60,000 nt of DNA. Source: Polytrichum commune. Its lineage: Eukaryota; Streptophyta; Polytrichopsida; Polytrichales; Polytrichaceae. Within the stretch, counting starts at the first letter, position 1. The number at the start of each line of letters is the position of its first letter. The position numbers and the translations under genes were made by a program. Shown here piece after piece: positions 45,303 to 57,108 of this stretch. The notes under the pieces were generated by a model. The model was not told where the DNA came from and ran no database searches. It was given only the letters and a program-made list of their open reading frames with translations. The stretch covers positions 65,318,533 through 65,378,532 of the forward strand of contig OX485804.1 of the NCBI GenBank assembly GCA_950295325.1, in the 5' to 3' direction.

Positions 45303-45460
45303 TAGCCCACCCACACTTATTGGTGTGGGCCACCAGTGAATGGTGAGTACCAACGTTGGTTGTAACCAGTGCCTCTCACTGACTAAATCAGTTCTAAAAG
45401 TGACCCCTGCTGGTAGTAATCATTCATTGGTGGCCCGCATCAGTAAGTGTGGGTGGGCTC
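45303..45460. mobile_element. 158-bp Tourist-like MITE
   Basis: Inverted ends of over 40 bp: TAGCCCACCCACACTTATTG at the left, and GAGCCCACCCACACTTACTG when the right end is read on the minus strand. The target duplication is TAA (45300-45302 and 45461-45463). It is short, non-coding and foldback-capable. Confidence 0.88.
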
Positions 45461-46059
45461 TAAGATAGACGTGCTTATCTCAATTTCTTCTCTTAATCAT
45501 GCACCTATATTTAAGTGGTATGTGGATTGGCATGGCTCCGAGAACAATCACCAAGAAGGTATGCGTTTAGAAAAGATTGGATCACATGGTCAAGTATGAT
45601 AACCATTCCAGGCTCCATAGTCAAAAGAATGTCGGTTGGCCAATTTGGGATGGTATGTTAGCCATCTCCATAATATTTTTGTGGGGAAATAATAGAGGGG
45701 GTTATGGGGGAAATGATTTCATGGGGGAATGAGTGATGTGTGTTAATGGAGGAAATATTAGCCGAGGATTTTCTTGGGAGGATTGTTACATATCACTAAA
45801 TTAAGAGAAGTAAATTAGTGGTGAAGTCTTGGGAAAGTGGATGGAGATTGGGAGGTGGTTGTGTAGTTGAGGCGTCATCCCATAGCCAGTTTAGTCTAAT
45901 AAGTGTGAAGAAGGTTTGGTAGTTGTTGGTGTGGTCATGAATTTGGGCGTCTAGTGGATGTATTTGGATAGTATGTTGGGTGGTTATGATGTCTTTGAGT
46001 TGAGGTTAACAGTCTTAGAGAGGAGAATTTCTATACGGCATGCTTGCGTGGTTTCTTTG

Positions 46060-47165
46060 CAATAGCGGGTAAGGAGGAAGAGGTGGCGGTCGTAGGAGAT
46101 ATTGTTGGGGTTAAACATATATATGTCTTTGAGCCATTTAGAGTGGGAGTACGGTTGTGGCCATGTGCAGAGAAATGAGTTGTTTTTTTTTGGTATGCCC
46201 CATTTGTGTGTACGGTTAGTGAGTTTAAGGGAGGAAACTTGTTGATAGGGATGCCATGAGGCGGGGAAAAGTGAGATGTGGAGGTGTTGTTATGTAGGTT
46301 AGTGGGGGTGGAGGGGGGGGGGTGTGAGGAGTGTTGGTAGTCAAGGGGAAGAAAGACTATACTTGTAGTAAGTAACTTTGATAATGCGGGATTTTGTTGC
46401 GTATTTGGTGTAAAATTTGGTGGGGGAAAGTATACATGTTTCTAGGTGGTTTTGTAGTTGGGGTAATGTGGTGATGTTGAAGGATGCAAGTTTAGTTAGG
46501 AATTTAGTAGTGTTGGATTTTTGGGATGCAGAGAGTGTATTATAAAAAGGGCTTTTATACCACGCAATGTGTAATGGTGGAGGGTTTAAGGGGAATGTGG
46601 TGTCGGTAGATTCGAATTGCATATTAAATTTGGGGTTAAGAAGAAATATGGTTCGGTAGCACGCACATAGAGTTATATTTGGTATGTACTCTACCCCACT
46701 GTATTTAGTGACTATATAATCTAGACCTTCATAGATGTCACCAAGTGGTCCCATGTCGTTGAGGGTTTGGGAGCGTTGTTCAGCTAAAGTTGTCGCATAT
46801 CATGGTAATAGAGAAAATGTGCCCATTCCAAACATGTTGTATGGGAATTAAGTGACGGTGTTGGGAAAATTGAGGGGGATTCAACATTTATTTTTTGTAA
46901 GTTTAATTAGTATTTAACAAGTTTAGTAATGTCAGCGGGGGAGAAAGGGGTGATGTGAAAGACATATTTAATGCATGGATGTATGATCATATTTAGTAAT
47001 TTAACTTTTTGGTGTATGGAGTTTTAGGAGGATAGGAGATGCATGCTATTTTTTCCATTTTTCCCATAGTGATATGTTTTTGGATATCCACTTTAGGGAG
47101 GGAACAAGTTGGATACCAAGGTAAAGTGTATGATTCCATTCGATAATGATTAGGATATTCATGCA
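46060..47165 (-). pseudogene. LINE-like (non-LTR retrotransposon) fragment
   Basis: Minus-strand protein-like sequence in changing frames. Near 47125 it reads LYLGIQLVPSLKW, resembling the YLGI block just after the LINE RT core. It is then interrupted down to a 137-codon frame (46754-46341) with LHIAWYKSPFYNTL, FLTKLASFNITTLPQL and ILSPTKFYTKYA, the W..NPLF / GI..L..L / P...F.KY spacing seen in RT-distal parts of LINE ORF2. A further stretch (WLKDIYMFNPNNISYD) lies near 46120. The RT core and endonuclease are absent. I am unsure: the match is to a general pattern, not to a named family. Confidence 0.4.
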
Positions 47166-47287
47166 CAACTCTGAAAATTATGAAGAAAGTGGCTACTGCA
47201 TTGATTTGGATTTGCTAACCATTTCATTCTAATTGCGTGTTTCATATCTTAGGAGAAAAAGTAACCATCTAATACTCATGTACCTTA

Positions 47288-47784
47288 GGGTCACTTCACA
47301 CACGAGACTGAGAGCCCGTGACCACTATGCTTCAAGCACCCTCATTGGTGGAAAAGGCGGAGCCGGTCGAAGCTCGCTTCACACTACGCTTGAGAGACCA
47401 ACGGAGTATGTGAATGCAAGATGGATGTAAAGTCTATATGGATTCCTACATGGTATCGAACGGAACATGTTTCATGGTCATTTGGATTATTCTCAAAAAC
47501 CACCTCTTGGACGTGGGCCTACCACAAAACCGGGAGGCCATGACACTCCGAACACTCACAACCATTGATTTATCCATTTTATCATGTGTGAGGACCCGCA
47601 TGAATAGAAACTCATTGAAATAGCATTTGGTTGGGGGCCCGGTCACATATGGCTTCACACTACACTTGAGGGTCTGTGACCACACGACATGATGTTGGAG
47701 GTGGATTGGGACGGCCTTTGGACACTTTTTTGGGGGCTCTCACAATATTGTGGTCATGGCTCTTGGCTCATGTGTGAAGTGCCC
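47288..47784. mobile_element. PIF/Harbinger-type MITE, copy 2
   Basis: 497 bp, about 85 percent identical to the MITE at 44356-44858 along its whole length. Ends are GGGTCACTTCACACACGAG and TGTGTGAAGTGCCC. The target duplication is TTA (47285-47287 and 47785-47787), different from copy 1, so the two inserted independently. The 69-codon frame inside is a shadow. Confidence 0.9.
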
Positions 47785-47787
47785 TTA

Positions 47788-50613
47788 CTTACAAATTTTC
47801 CTCCTGAGCTTGGCGTGTTGCTGAGGAAAAGACTAATTTTATTCTGGTGTTTTGCTTGACCCTGTATTTAGGCCTGGAGCTCAGACGTCAGAAAGTATGC
47901 ACAGTTTGATGGAGTTCCGTGTTTACAAGTGCAAGAGAATTAAAGTAACTTAAAGTGGCAGAGGCAACACACGCTACTCCACCATGAAGGAGTGATGAGT
48001 AGACTCCAACACACTCTAAAGGTACACTCCAAGTGTAAGCTAGTAAATGCCGAATATTCTAACAGCCAAAGTGTTTGTGTCACTGAATCCACCTGCCATG
48101 TTTCTAAAGCTGGAGAAATACTCACATGTTTGTCGTGCGCTTCAGGTTCAACTTTCCCAAACTTTTGAGGTCAAAATTGTGGTGGTTTTTAGATTGACAT
48201 CATGTTTTTTTCCTTAAAACCTAAATAACTTTGTTGCATTTATAAGTGAACTTTGCGTTCTCTTTCCTGTGGTAAAAACACCTTGGCGAATGTATCTTAG
48301 AAATGGAGGTTGTCCACTCAACGTGATGCACAAGGATGGAATTGGTCATGAGTGGTAAAAAAAACAGGGCCAGAGTCAACAAACATTGAAGGCAAGAGAA
48401 ATTCATGACCAAAGCACCTCAGGCCAAAAGCCACAATATTCCAGCCCTCGGTTCCGAGAAGTTTAAATGTGGTAGGTCAATATAGAAGGGATTATGATAT
48501 TGACATGTGGCTAGCTTTTGGAGCTTTATTTCAAGGTTATCCCCATTTTTCATGATAACAATCTCCACTTTCAATGGGTTTCAACCTCTAGATACAAAAA
48601 TGGATGCTAGAAGTGGACTTAGAAATGAATATTTTAGCTATCTCATCAGAAAAGATATTAACTTTTGCACAAAGTTCTCCCATGCTACACACATGTCAAC
48701 GTCATACTTCTTTATCCTAAGTCCACGAAAACCATAATCAAACTAATGGTCAAGTCTTAGTATTGCCTTCCCCTAAGTAAAAAATTGTCGTGCGTGGTTA
48801 TGCAGTGTTTTCCTCTGCTTCTTCTAGTAGACGCATGACTATTTTGTATCCAACCAAAGTGTCTTTTCTTATGAATGTAATAGTCTATGGTTTTAGGGCA
48901 GAGCTTTGCTCCGCAATGAAATGGTGAGACACACACTCACATACACAAATCCTCAACCTCACCACCCATGTTTGCATCCTCACAATGCCCAACAAAAAAA
49001 ACACACACACACACACACACAAAAAAAAAAAAAACATACAACATAACTAACCAAGCAAGGCTATCTCAAGCCACACTCAAAAAAATTGCTACATCCTCAA
49101 CTACATTGCTTTAGCTCCAACAAACAAAATTTTGTAGCCGCACAAACGCCTTACTCAACACAAGATTGAGACACATGACAACCTAAGGCGTCTCAAAAAT
49201 ACACAAATTTTGCTCAAACCAAACTCTTTGTTGTTATTATAGTGATATGCGCACTATACACTCATACCCTACCTACACAAGTCTATAGTGAGGATGCTCA
49301 AGCAATAGCATCAAGGATAACACTAGGGACGCATCACCGAGGATGTCAAGGGCGACAACAATAGGGACACAACATCAAGGGTGGCGGCATTGGTCGCCAC
49401 TAAGGACGAGGAGAGCTACTGAGAACAGGAGGAGCAACCGGCCTTATGAAGGGGACCCACCAAAGGGTTGAGCACTAGGTATCGGGAGCGGATATGACAG
49501 GGCCACAACTCGAGGGAATGGCCAAGTGTTAATTAATTGAACCACTTAAATGAGTAAGCCACCCCCAACGATTAACGTCTACAATTAGTGAGTTGCCCCA
49601 ACAATTAGTGAGTCACTTCAAATTAATAGGTTATTTTAACAATTAAGTAAGTCGCTTGTAATTAGTGTGTTTCAATTTTAGAATAGTTGGCTCAATGCCA
49701 CTTAGACCATCCATAAGCAACTTACGTAGAGGTTATGGGAGGTGAAAGAGAATGAAGCCCAAAGAATGAATTCTCTTGTAAATTCTACCAAATTCCCCCA
49801 AACCTAGATAGTGCTAGATAGATTTTAGAACATAAACTACCACATTTTGAAGATGAAAGATATGTGCTCTCATTTTGAGATTATTGTGGACATTCTTCAT
49901 CTTCTTCATTAAATAATAAAATATGGTAAATAAGAAAAGAAGTACATGTTAGATGCCATCTCTCAACACAAACATCTTGTGTATCTAAGTTATTCTACTA
50001 TCACCCTTCATTCCATAACGATCATTAAATTATGATGTCTAGAGCACAAAAATTAATTGATTTCTTATGAATCGGAATTGATAGTAATGAGAACATAAAA
50101 AATTAATGATGAATTTTTTCAATATAAATATTATTATATTATATGATTGTATTTCCATAAGTGTTGATCAATCTATATATAGATGTGCAAAAAGATACTA
50201 TAATACTGTAGTTGCGACCTATATACAATTAGTATGATTATGCTAAAAATAGAATGTAGCTCATATTGTTGAGATTTTGCACTAATTTTGTATTTGGTAT
50301 CATGAAATTGGAACTACATTGTAAAGAGGAATTGAGGATTGAGAGAAAATGATGAGTTTAGAGAATAATGCAAGATGCCTCCTCAGGAATTGACAAGAAA
50401 GTGGAATGTTAGTAGAAGTAATGTCACATATGTGGAGGAAAAAATATTCCCTACATGGTAAAAGAGTGTCCAACAATTTTTTTTGTGCTACATATGTCTT
50501 GCTGAAAAGAAATATCATTAATGGAAAACAACAAATAGGAGGCTACGAAAAAAAATCAAGAGGAAAAACAATGGTTCAAGAGTTAATTAGGACAAATGTG
50601 ACTTGATAAATCT
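47788..50613. other. Non-coding, no gene recognised
   Basis: 2.8 kb of unassigned sequence. It has a CA microsatellite plus poly-A (48992-49034) and a short degenerate array of AATTAGTGAGT units (49570-49680). The remaining frames are short and show no motif. Confidence 0.5.
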
Positions 50614-53223
50614 TTTTTAATGCATCTCCACACTGTTTCTAATGCTCCCGCTACCTTCCACGAACACAACATCTTTATTTTTTATGTTTTTCTTTGTTTC
50701 CAAACACATTAGCCGATACACCTTCATACCTTCGCAATATCCAAAGAACGTGTATTTGATTCTTTTTGCATTGAGCTTGTCCCTCTTCTCGTCCCGAACC
50801 ATCGCATATGCAAGTATTCCGAACACACGCATGTGTGCAATGCAAGGCCTCTTCCCGCTGCACGTTTCTTTAGGTGTAATGGAGTGCATGGCCCTTGTCG
50901 GGCATCGCTTTAGTGTATAAATCACATTTGCCACCACTTCTACCCAAAACGATTTCTTGAGCTTTTGAGCTTCAAGCATATGCTTTGCTATTGCGACAAA
51001 GGCTTGATTTGCACATTCCGCTGGTTCTATGTTTTGAGGTGTGCTCTCAATGTCATATTCCTTAAAAAATCCTTCCATTTTTTTCAAAACGGAGGTCCCT
51101 CCTGTCGCAACCCTTCCTAGCGTCCCTTAAGTCTTTGACCATTTGTCAATTATAGCAAGGTCACGAGCGCTAACCCTTCACATTCCACCATGCGAATGGT
51201 TAGCTCCTCATACCGTGGACCTCTTTAGCTCATAGGTGGAAGACCAACCCTCCTACTTTACATTCGAGACTCTCCCCATAATCAATAGCCCATGCTTAGA
51301 TGTGGACTACCATCCATGGAAGTCCAATCTTAAGTTGATCATTGTGTTGCTGGAGCAACACTACAACAATCCGAACCATATATACTAGGCAACTATGCCC
51401 CCGCGTTGGGCCCACACCTGTGGAGGCCGTGCCGTTCAACCTTGGGTGGGTTTAGTCGGCCATGCCGCCTCACCCATATAAGCCTTTAGGATTTTGGGCA
51501 AGGCCCTTACCCCACCGTCAAGAAACCTCTCTCTATTAAGAGTTGGGGCCAAGTAGACATTTTCCCTTAGCCGTTGGGGCTAGAAGCCCCCTACAGCTTC
51601 AGACCACCATAACTTCTTCCCATGGTCTCCGATGCTATCAATCAACCACTCTATCAACATCTACTTGTTACGTAAATGCAGAAGGACCCCTCATTTGCTC
51701 CATTCAGGGAAGTATTGAGGAAGTTATGATTGTTCAAACCTTGGTAGTCTCGGGCGCCACTTCTAGGTAATTGTTGTCCAAGGGCGTTGTCCCTAGGCAT
51801 CGGCCCACTCAAATTGCCATATCTCTTAGCTCACACCTCTGATTATGGTGTTCTTGAGTGGGTGGGAGGCATTCCCAACGCCTGAGACCCTCATCCACAC
51901 TAGGATCACGTGGGCCCTCTCACCAACGGCGGCACAAGTCCCGGGTGTCACTCCGGGGTGACGGGGTCCCCCTTGTGCCCATGGTGTTTTGGGCACTCCT
52001 CATGGAGAGGTGCACGACACCTCCACTCATCCGCCAAACTCTTTAATTTCATACTTTGATTACGCTTCTATAAATGCTCGGAATTCTTTGAACCTCTCAA
52101 ACCACTCTTCTTTGGATTTCATTATATAAACTTACACCTTCCTTGAAAAATCATGAATGAAAGTAACAAAATACTTTGCCCCTCTCATGGACGCGTTCCT
52201 TATGTGACCAAAAACACCCGAATACACAAACTCCAAGGATTTTGTTACTCCCCTCTCCGCATCGTTGCCCAACTTTGCCGCATATTGTTTACGTTGTGTG
52301 CATGTTCGCAGAAAATGTAGCCGTAGGACTACATGTTATACCTAGGTTTATGCCCCTTACCATGCTTTGGAGTACATAAATGCTCTTCATATTCAAATGT
52401 CTGAGTCGGTGGTGTCAAAGCTCCACTAGACCACCTCCCGCATTTGAACACACAAAGTTGGTAATTCGTTCGACAAAATTTTGCTCATTGAGAGCAAGTT
52501 GGCTTGTAACGTTGGCATGTAAAGTAAATCCATGATGCAAATTCTAATTCTTACGACTTTTGTTTCAACTCCAACAACAATGGACCTTCTCCCGATGGCT
52601 TAGCTACGCTATAATTACCCAAATGCACGTTGTGTGGAAAACTTACCTCGTAGGTATCGAACGCCGTCCTATGCAAAGTCATGTACTTTATGGCTCATGA
52701 ATCCATGATTCATTTGTAAAGGCTCACCGAATGTGTTCCGTGTTGTGTTGCAAATGCGAATTCATTCTCGTCCTTCACATTCTTGCCATTATCCCTCTCC
52801 TTGTTTTTTGCTTTGTAGCAAAATCGCGCAATGTAGACTGGTTTGCCGCAATAAAAAACACGTCTTTATACCATGTTGCGAAGGTTGATCGCCTGGTTTG
52901 CTTTGACACGGCACCATGGCCACGTTTTCACCTTGGGACTCCTTCTCCTTGTGCTTCAACATCTCGTGCATGAAATGTGTCATAATATACTTCATCATCA
53001 ACTCCTTCATTGGCATAGTCTCCAAGGTGGTCATCAAGTACTCGTACGAGACCCACAACCTCTCGAGCAAAGTTATGATGATGTTTTGCTCACGCATGGG
53101 TACCTCCAAACACGTGAGTTGATCCACAAATGCTTTGACCTTGTTGACGTGGTCTAACAAGTCGTTGTCTTCTTGCATCTTGCATGTAAAGAACTTGCGG
53201 AAAATAAAGAGGATGTTGGACAA
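50614..53223 (-). pseudogene. Ty1/copia gag-protease-integrase fossil, split by a solo LTR
   Basis: Minus strand, from 53223 down. gag C-half: FFTCKMQEDNDLLDHVNKV, then MKELMMKYIMTHFMHEM and a frame-shifted zinc knuckle near 52830. Protease: WI.DS region near 52705, then LQANLLSMSKILS near 52490. GAG-pre-integrase LWHHRLRHLNMKSI is near 52400. Integrase begins MRGAKYFVTFI near 52190 and is interrupted at 52019/51103 by a gypsy-type LTR. It resumes as MEGFFKEYDIES near 51080 and CPTRAMHSITPKE, HMRVFGILAYAMVRDEKRD, ending near 50614. It lacks RT and both LTRs. It is the same lineage as the copia fossils at 2462 and 5902. Confidence 0.88.
51103..52019 (+). mobile_element. Gypsy-type solo LTR (second family)
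   Basis: 917 bp, TGTCGCAACCC...CACGACA, with 5-bp TGTCG/CGACA ends and a perfect target duplication CCTCC (51098-51102 and 52020-52024). A TATAAGCC box lies near 51476. TGTC..AACCC starts are common in plant gypsy LTRs. It splits the integrase of the copia fossil. The 75- and 62-codon frames inside are not genes. Confidence 0.93.
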
Positions 53224-55183
53224 TATTTAATATTTTTTGAGAATATGAACACCAAAAGTTGAGTAATGGTAAAGATGAGTAAAAATTGGTTACCCAATAA
53301 TTATCTTTAGTAAATGACTAAAAACATTTTTTATGAGCATCCCATTAATATGCCATAATCAAGGACTACAAATTGGATGGCTCCCACTTATTGAACCTCA
53401 ATTTGAGCACACATGGGTAAAATTCACCATGATTAAAGTGGAAAACCCTAAAGTGTTGACTTTAGCTCTATCTTAGATAAACGTAGTTTTGGAATAATTG
53501 ATGGTGAGCAGCAAGGTTTTTTCTAAAGAAAATGTTTGACAATAACTTGTGTGTTCTATGGTTTTGATTTTTTTTACATTCTTTCTAGGTGACATGGATA
53601 ACAATTTTGTACACTACCTACATTTGCTATACATGCACTAACACTATGGTGTTTTGGGTATATGGGCATATGTGAGATTTGCCACTTTTACATGATTTGC
53701 ATTGGAGTAGATTCACAATGTTGTAGTAACAATGATGGTAACATATGTTTAGCCATATACCACTTACCATCTTTTTGCTTGTAATAATATTGTTCGAAAA
53801 AAATACAACCATATCCTAGGGTTTTTAATATGGCTTAGGATCCTATTGAAGGACCTACTGCACCTGGGGGGGGGGGTTACTGTAGGAACTGCTGCACTAG
53901 GAATCCTGAAGGCATGTGCGGGAACATGCTTGAGCAAGAAAACATTAGACTTTGGGTAAACATGCCTTGTATGACCTAGGTGGTAAGGGGTTTGTTCGTC
54001 GGGGGGTGGTTGGACCCAATTCTTGGTCGAGGAGAAACACCTGCAACTACATGAGTTCATCTCTTATGAAAAGTTCCTCTACCGTACTGCTCTACCAACA
54101 TAGGCATTGCTATTCCTCCACTCTTTCATTAGAAGCCAAGATGTGCAATGGAAGGACTACATCCTCATTAATGTGATCATGAAGTTAGTCTTGAAGAAAA
54201 TCTTGCCCTAGCAGTACATAAATGTCAATGTTCAATTGAGGAAATGGGCTATATTTTATGCCATGCCAATAGTTTTCCCAAGAAAACATATTGTGATATA
54301 AGCAAGCACTACATATTCTAAGATCTCTCAACTTAGTAGAAGTGTACCTTTCTATAATTTTCGGACATGATGGATATTCACTTCTTTAGGATTGAGAAAA
54401 TATGCCTCTAAATCCTCAACAATGATATGATTTGACACTAAAAAAAACCATAACATCAACATTGACATGAAGCTAAGAATGTGACGTATTGCTTCTAAAA
54501 TTGTGGCCTACATCCTCAAAACAAATTTATGCCCATCCAAAAGATCTTTATTTGAGACATGTCAATGTTACTGAACCATTTTAAGAGAATAGAGAGGCGA
54601 TGGAAACAATTCAAAGTGTGTAGAAAACTTTGGATGTGATTCCAATACACTAAGCTCAATCGATCCCACTCTACAAATCTATCAGTCTTATCTATCGATC
54701 AATAGATTTGACTACGTATACACCTATTGTATTCCTTTGCGTACCATCTCGGTAGGTCATTCAAACGCATACAAAGGTTGCAAAGCATTATATGTGGAGA
54801 TGGTGAGGAAAGGAGGAAGGCATTAAGCATTGCAAACCCTAATTATGAGTTCAGAATCTTATTTTAGTGTTATTTTCTTGAGTGATGAAACAATGATGGT
54901 GATTCATAACTTCTCTCACCTGAACTACTTGGTAACATGTTCATTACAATGCTATCATTGGGGGCACACCAGATTTGATACTTTTCAAGTGAACAATTAG
55001 CTTTGCAATTTCTTTGCTGAAACTTGTCTTGGTACTTGCTTTTGTTCTTACATATGATCACTAGAATGTTACCCACCCTCATGGGTTTAGCTACTTATTG
55101 AAAAGTCGAAATAGACATGCCTATGAGGATAACTGTAAGCTTTGTTTTACTAGATAAGAGAACTCTCTCATGTATAGAGTTGG
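53224..55183. other. Non-coding, no gene recognised
   Basis: AT-rich DNA between the copia fossil and the last solo LTR. A poly-G run is at 53866-53876. Frames at 53764-54176 are short and lack motifs. Confidence 0.5.
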
Positions 55184-56585
55184 TGTGAGCCCAAAATGGT
55201 GCTCACATGTGTTCTTAATTCCTTGAAACCATTAGAAGTTATGTTTTGATGTTTTATGATTATTCACAAAAATATAAAAATAGTGAAGCTTGAATGAAGT
55301 TATGTTTAGACTTTAGGCTCGTGTGAAGTAGTTGATTAGAAGTTTATGGGTGCGAAGAAAGTTCTTTGGTTAGGTGAGCGAGTGCATAGTGAACCAATAG
55401 TAGCTCTTTGAATTAGGATCTATGTTGTTAGTTTAAGAGTTGAAGGCTTAGAGGATAGGATGAGAGCCTACAAAGTAGCAAATGATCAAAAGGCTTATCT
55501 TGAGCCTTGGGGGTGCTCACCTACTCCCTCTCAACTCACTATATAAACCCTCACTATTCCCTCTCTCATCCTCTTTCCTTTGTGCTCCTTGACACCCCAT
55601 GTGTTATGAGTGTAAGTATGTGGGAAGCAAGAAAGGAGCACGGGTGTGTGCAAGGTCTCGAGGTGAAGAACCAAGACTAATTAGCCTTGAAGTTAGTTGA
55701 CACTTGTTAGGAGTAGTCTTTGGTTGAGACATTTAGAGCTTAGCTTGTTGTATGTGACTTATAGAATTTAGATTCATGATATTTAGATTTATAGTGTTTA
55801 GAATCATGGCATTTAGAATTGTAGCATCCACATTCATGTTGAATTTAAAGCTCTCTCTCCTCTAAGGAGTTGAGCTCTTAGAGCTTTGGGAAATACAGTA
55901 TTTAGTTGCTGGAACTACAATATTTAGTCAGAGGGTTAGTTGCTGGAAATATAGTATTTAGTTGCTGGAAATACAGTATTGGGTTCAGAAGTTAGACAAC
56001 TGGGACATTAGATTGGGTCATAGTTAGTTAATAAGAATATTACCTAATGCTAATTAGATAATGAGCATTTAACTAGAGAGTTGATTACAAGGCATCATAA
56101 GGTGATATCAAGGGGGGGAACTTGTAGTTAAGTTGTTGGAATTGTAATCAAGCACTTAAGGGTGCCATGGCGAAGAATGAACGAACTTGGGAGTGAATGG
56201 TGAAGAATTGCGGAAGAGGATGTAATGCTAAGTAATGAGAGTGATGAGTGTTTTTTAACACTTGTGTACTCATCACATGGAGTCAACAAGTCACAACTTC
56301 AGCGAGGTGACGAACACTAGTGAAGAATCAACAGCCAGAACTAAGGTTTCAAGAGGGAAGTCCTTAAGAGCATGTGTAGCTAAGGCCGTGGAATGGACCC
56401 TTGAGGCGGCCAATGCTATATCCACTCAAAAAAATTGCATTAATAAAATATCATGACTTAAGAGAAGTTGGGGGTTCATTGAAATGGGACTTATATCTTA
56501 TGTTGCTACTTTTGGTGTGACACATGCGAGTCTCAAAACCATCACCCGGACTAGGACGCTTAAGGGTGGTGGGTTTGGCCTCACA
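55184..56585 (+). mobile_element. Solo LTR of the major family
   Basis: 1402 bp, TGTGAGCCC...GGCCTCACA, perfect target duplication GTTGG (55179-55183 and 56586-56590). TATATAAA at 55540-55547 is a good promoter box. The hairpin at 56247-56262 (AGTGTTTTTTAACACT) is perfect. The AATAAA position reads AGTCAA, so the polyadenylation signal appears lost. A private minisatellite (TTGCTGGAAATACAGTATTTAG units) is at 55895-55990. Confidence 0.95.
56247..56262 (+). promoter_or_regulatory. LTR hairpin (no AATAAA)
   Basis: AGTGTTTTTTAACACT: a 6-bp stem in which the third pair is T-A instead of C-G, with loop TTTT. Confidence 0.7.
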
Positions 56586-56992
56586 GTTGGTAATAGTAAA
56601 TTGAATACACATTTTACGGTATTAAGAACACCCTAAAATCCGTTATATCAACCTCCATAATGTCACACACTAACATCCCGAAATCCTAGGGAATGGATGT
56701 TTGTAGTTCAAATCTCACTCCTTATTGTTACATTTCTTTCCTTTATATCACAAAATTTGTCATTAATGAAAACCACCAAAGAAGTCAACCCACACACCCT
56801 TGCATTGCGCCATGTGTCAACATGTGGAGTGTCACCATCTTCTTCTTCTTCTTATGCCACTTGATGAATGTTGGTGCATGCATCCGCCACATCGCATGGG
56901 AAGGCCAAATGGAGTGGACTACACTAGCGTAGGTGATAGGAGAACGAATTCAAATTATTCTCACATCTCCTTTGTGTTATTTTTTAATGTCA

Positions 56993-57108
56993 CATGCTAC
57001 ACTAATTCTATAGTATCATGCACCCATGTTAACACTACAAAACTCCGTAATATCACGTGCAATGTAGTTGCCATAGGTGTGATACTATAGAGTTTAGAGT
57101 GTAGCATG
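56993..57108. repeat. Small foldback, about 33-bp arms
   Basis: CATGCTACAC and GTGTAGCATG end the unit. Inner parts CTATAGTATCATGCACC and GGTGTGATACTATAG also pair. It may be a degenerate MITE; target duplication not resolved. Confidence 0.6.

Noticed and set aside
44492-47623. Similar 62- and 69-codon proteins at 44492 and 47414 as a gene pair
   Set aside because: The similarity follows from the two MITE copies and extends equally outside the frames.
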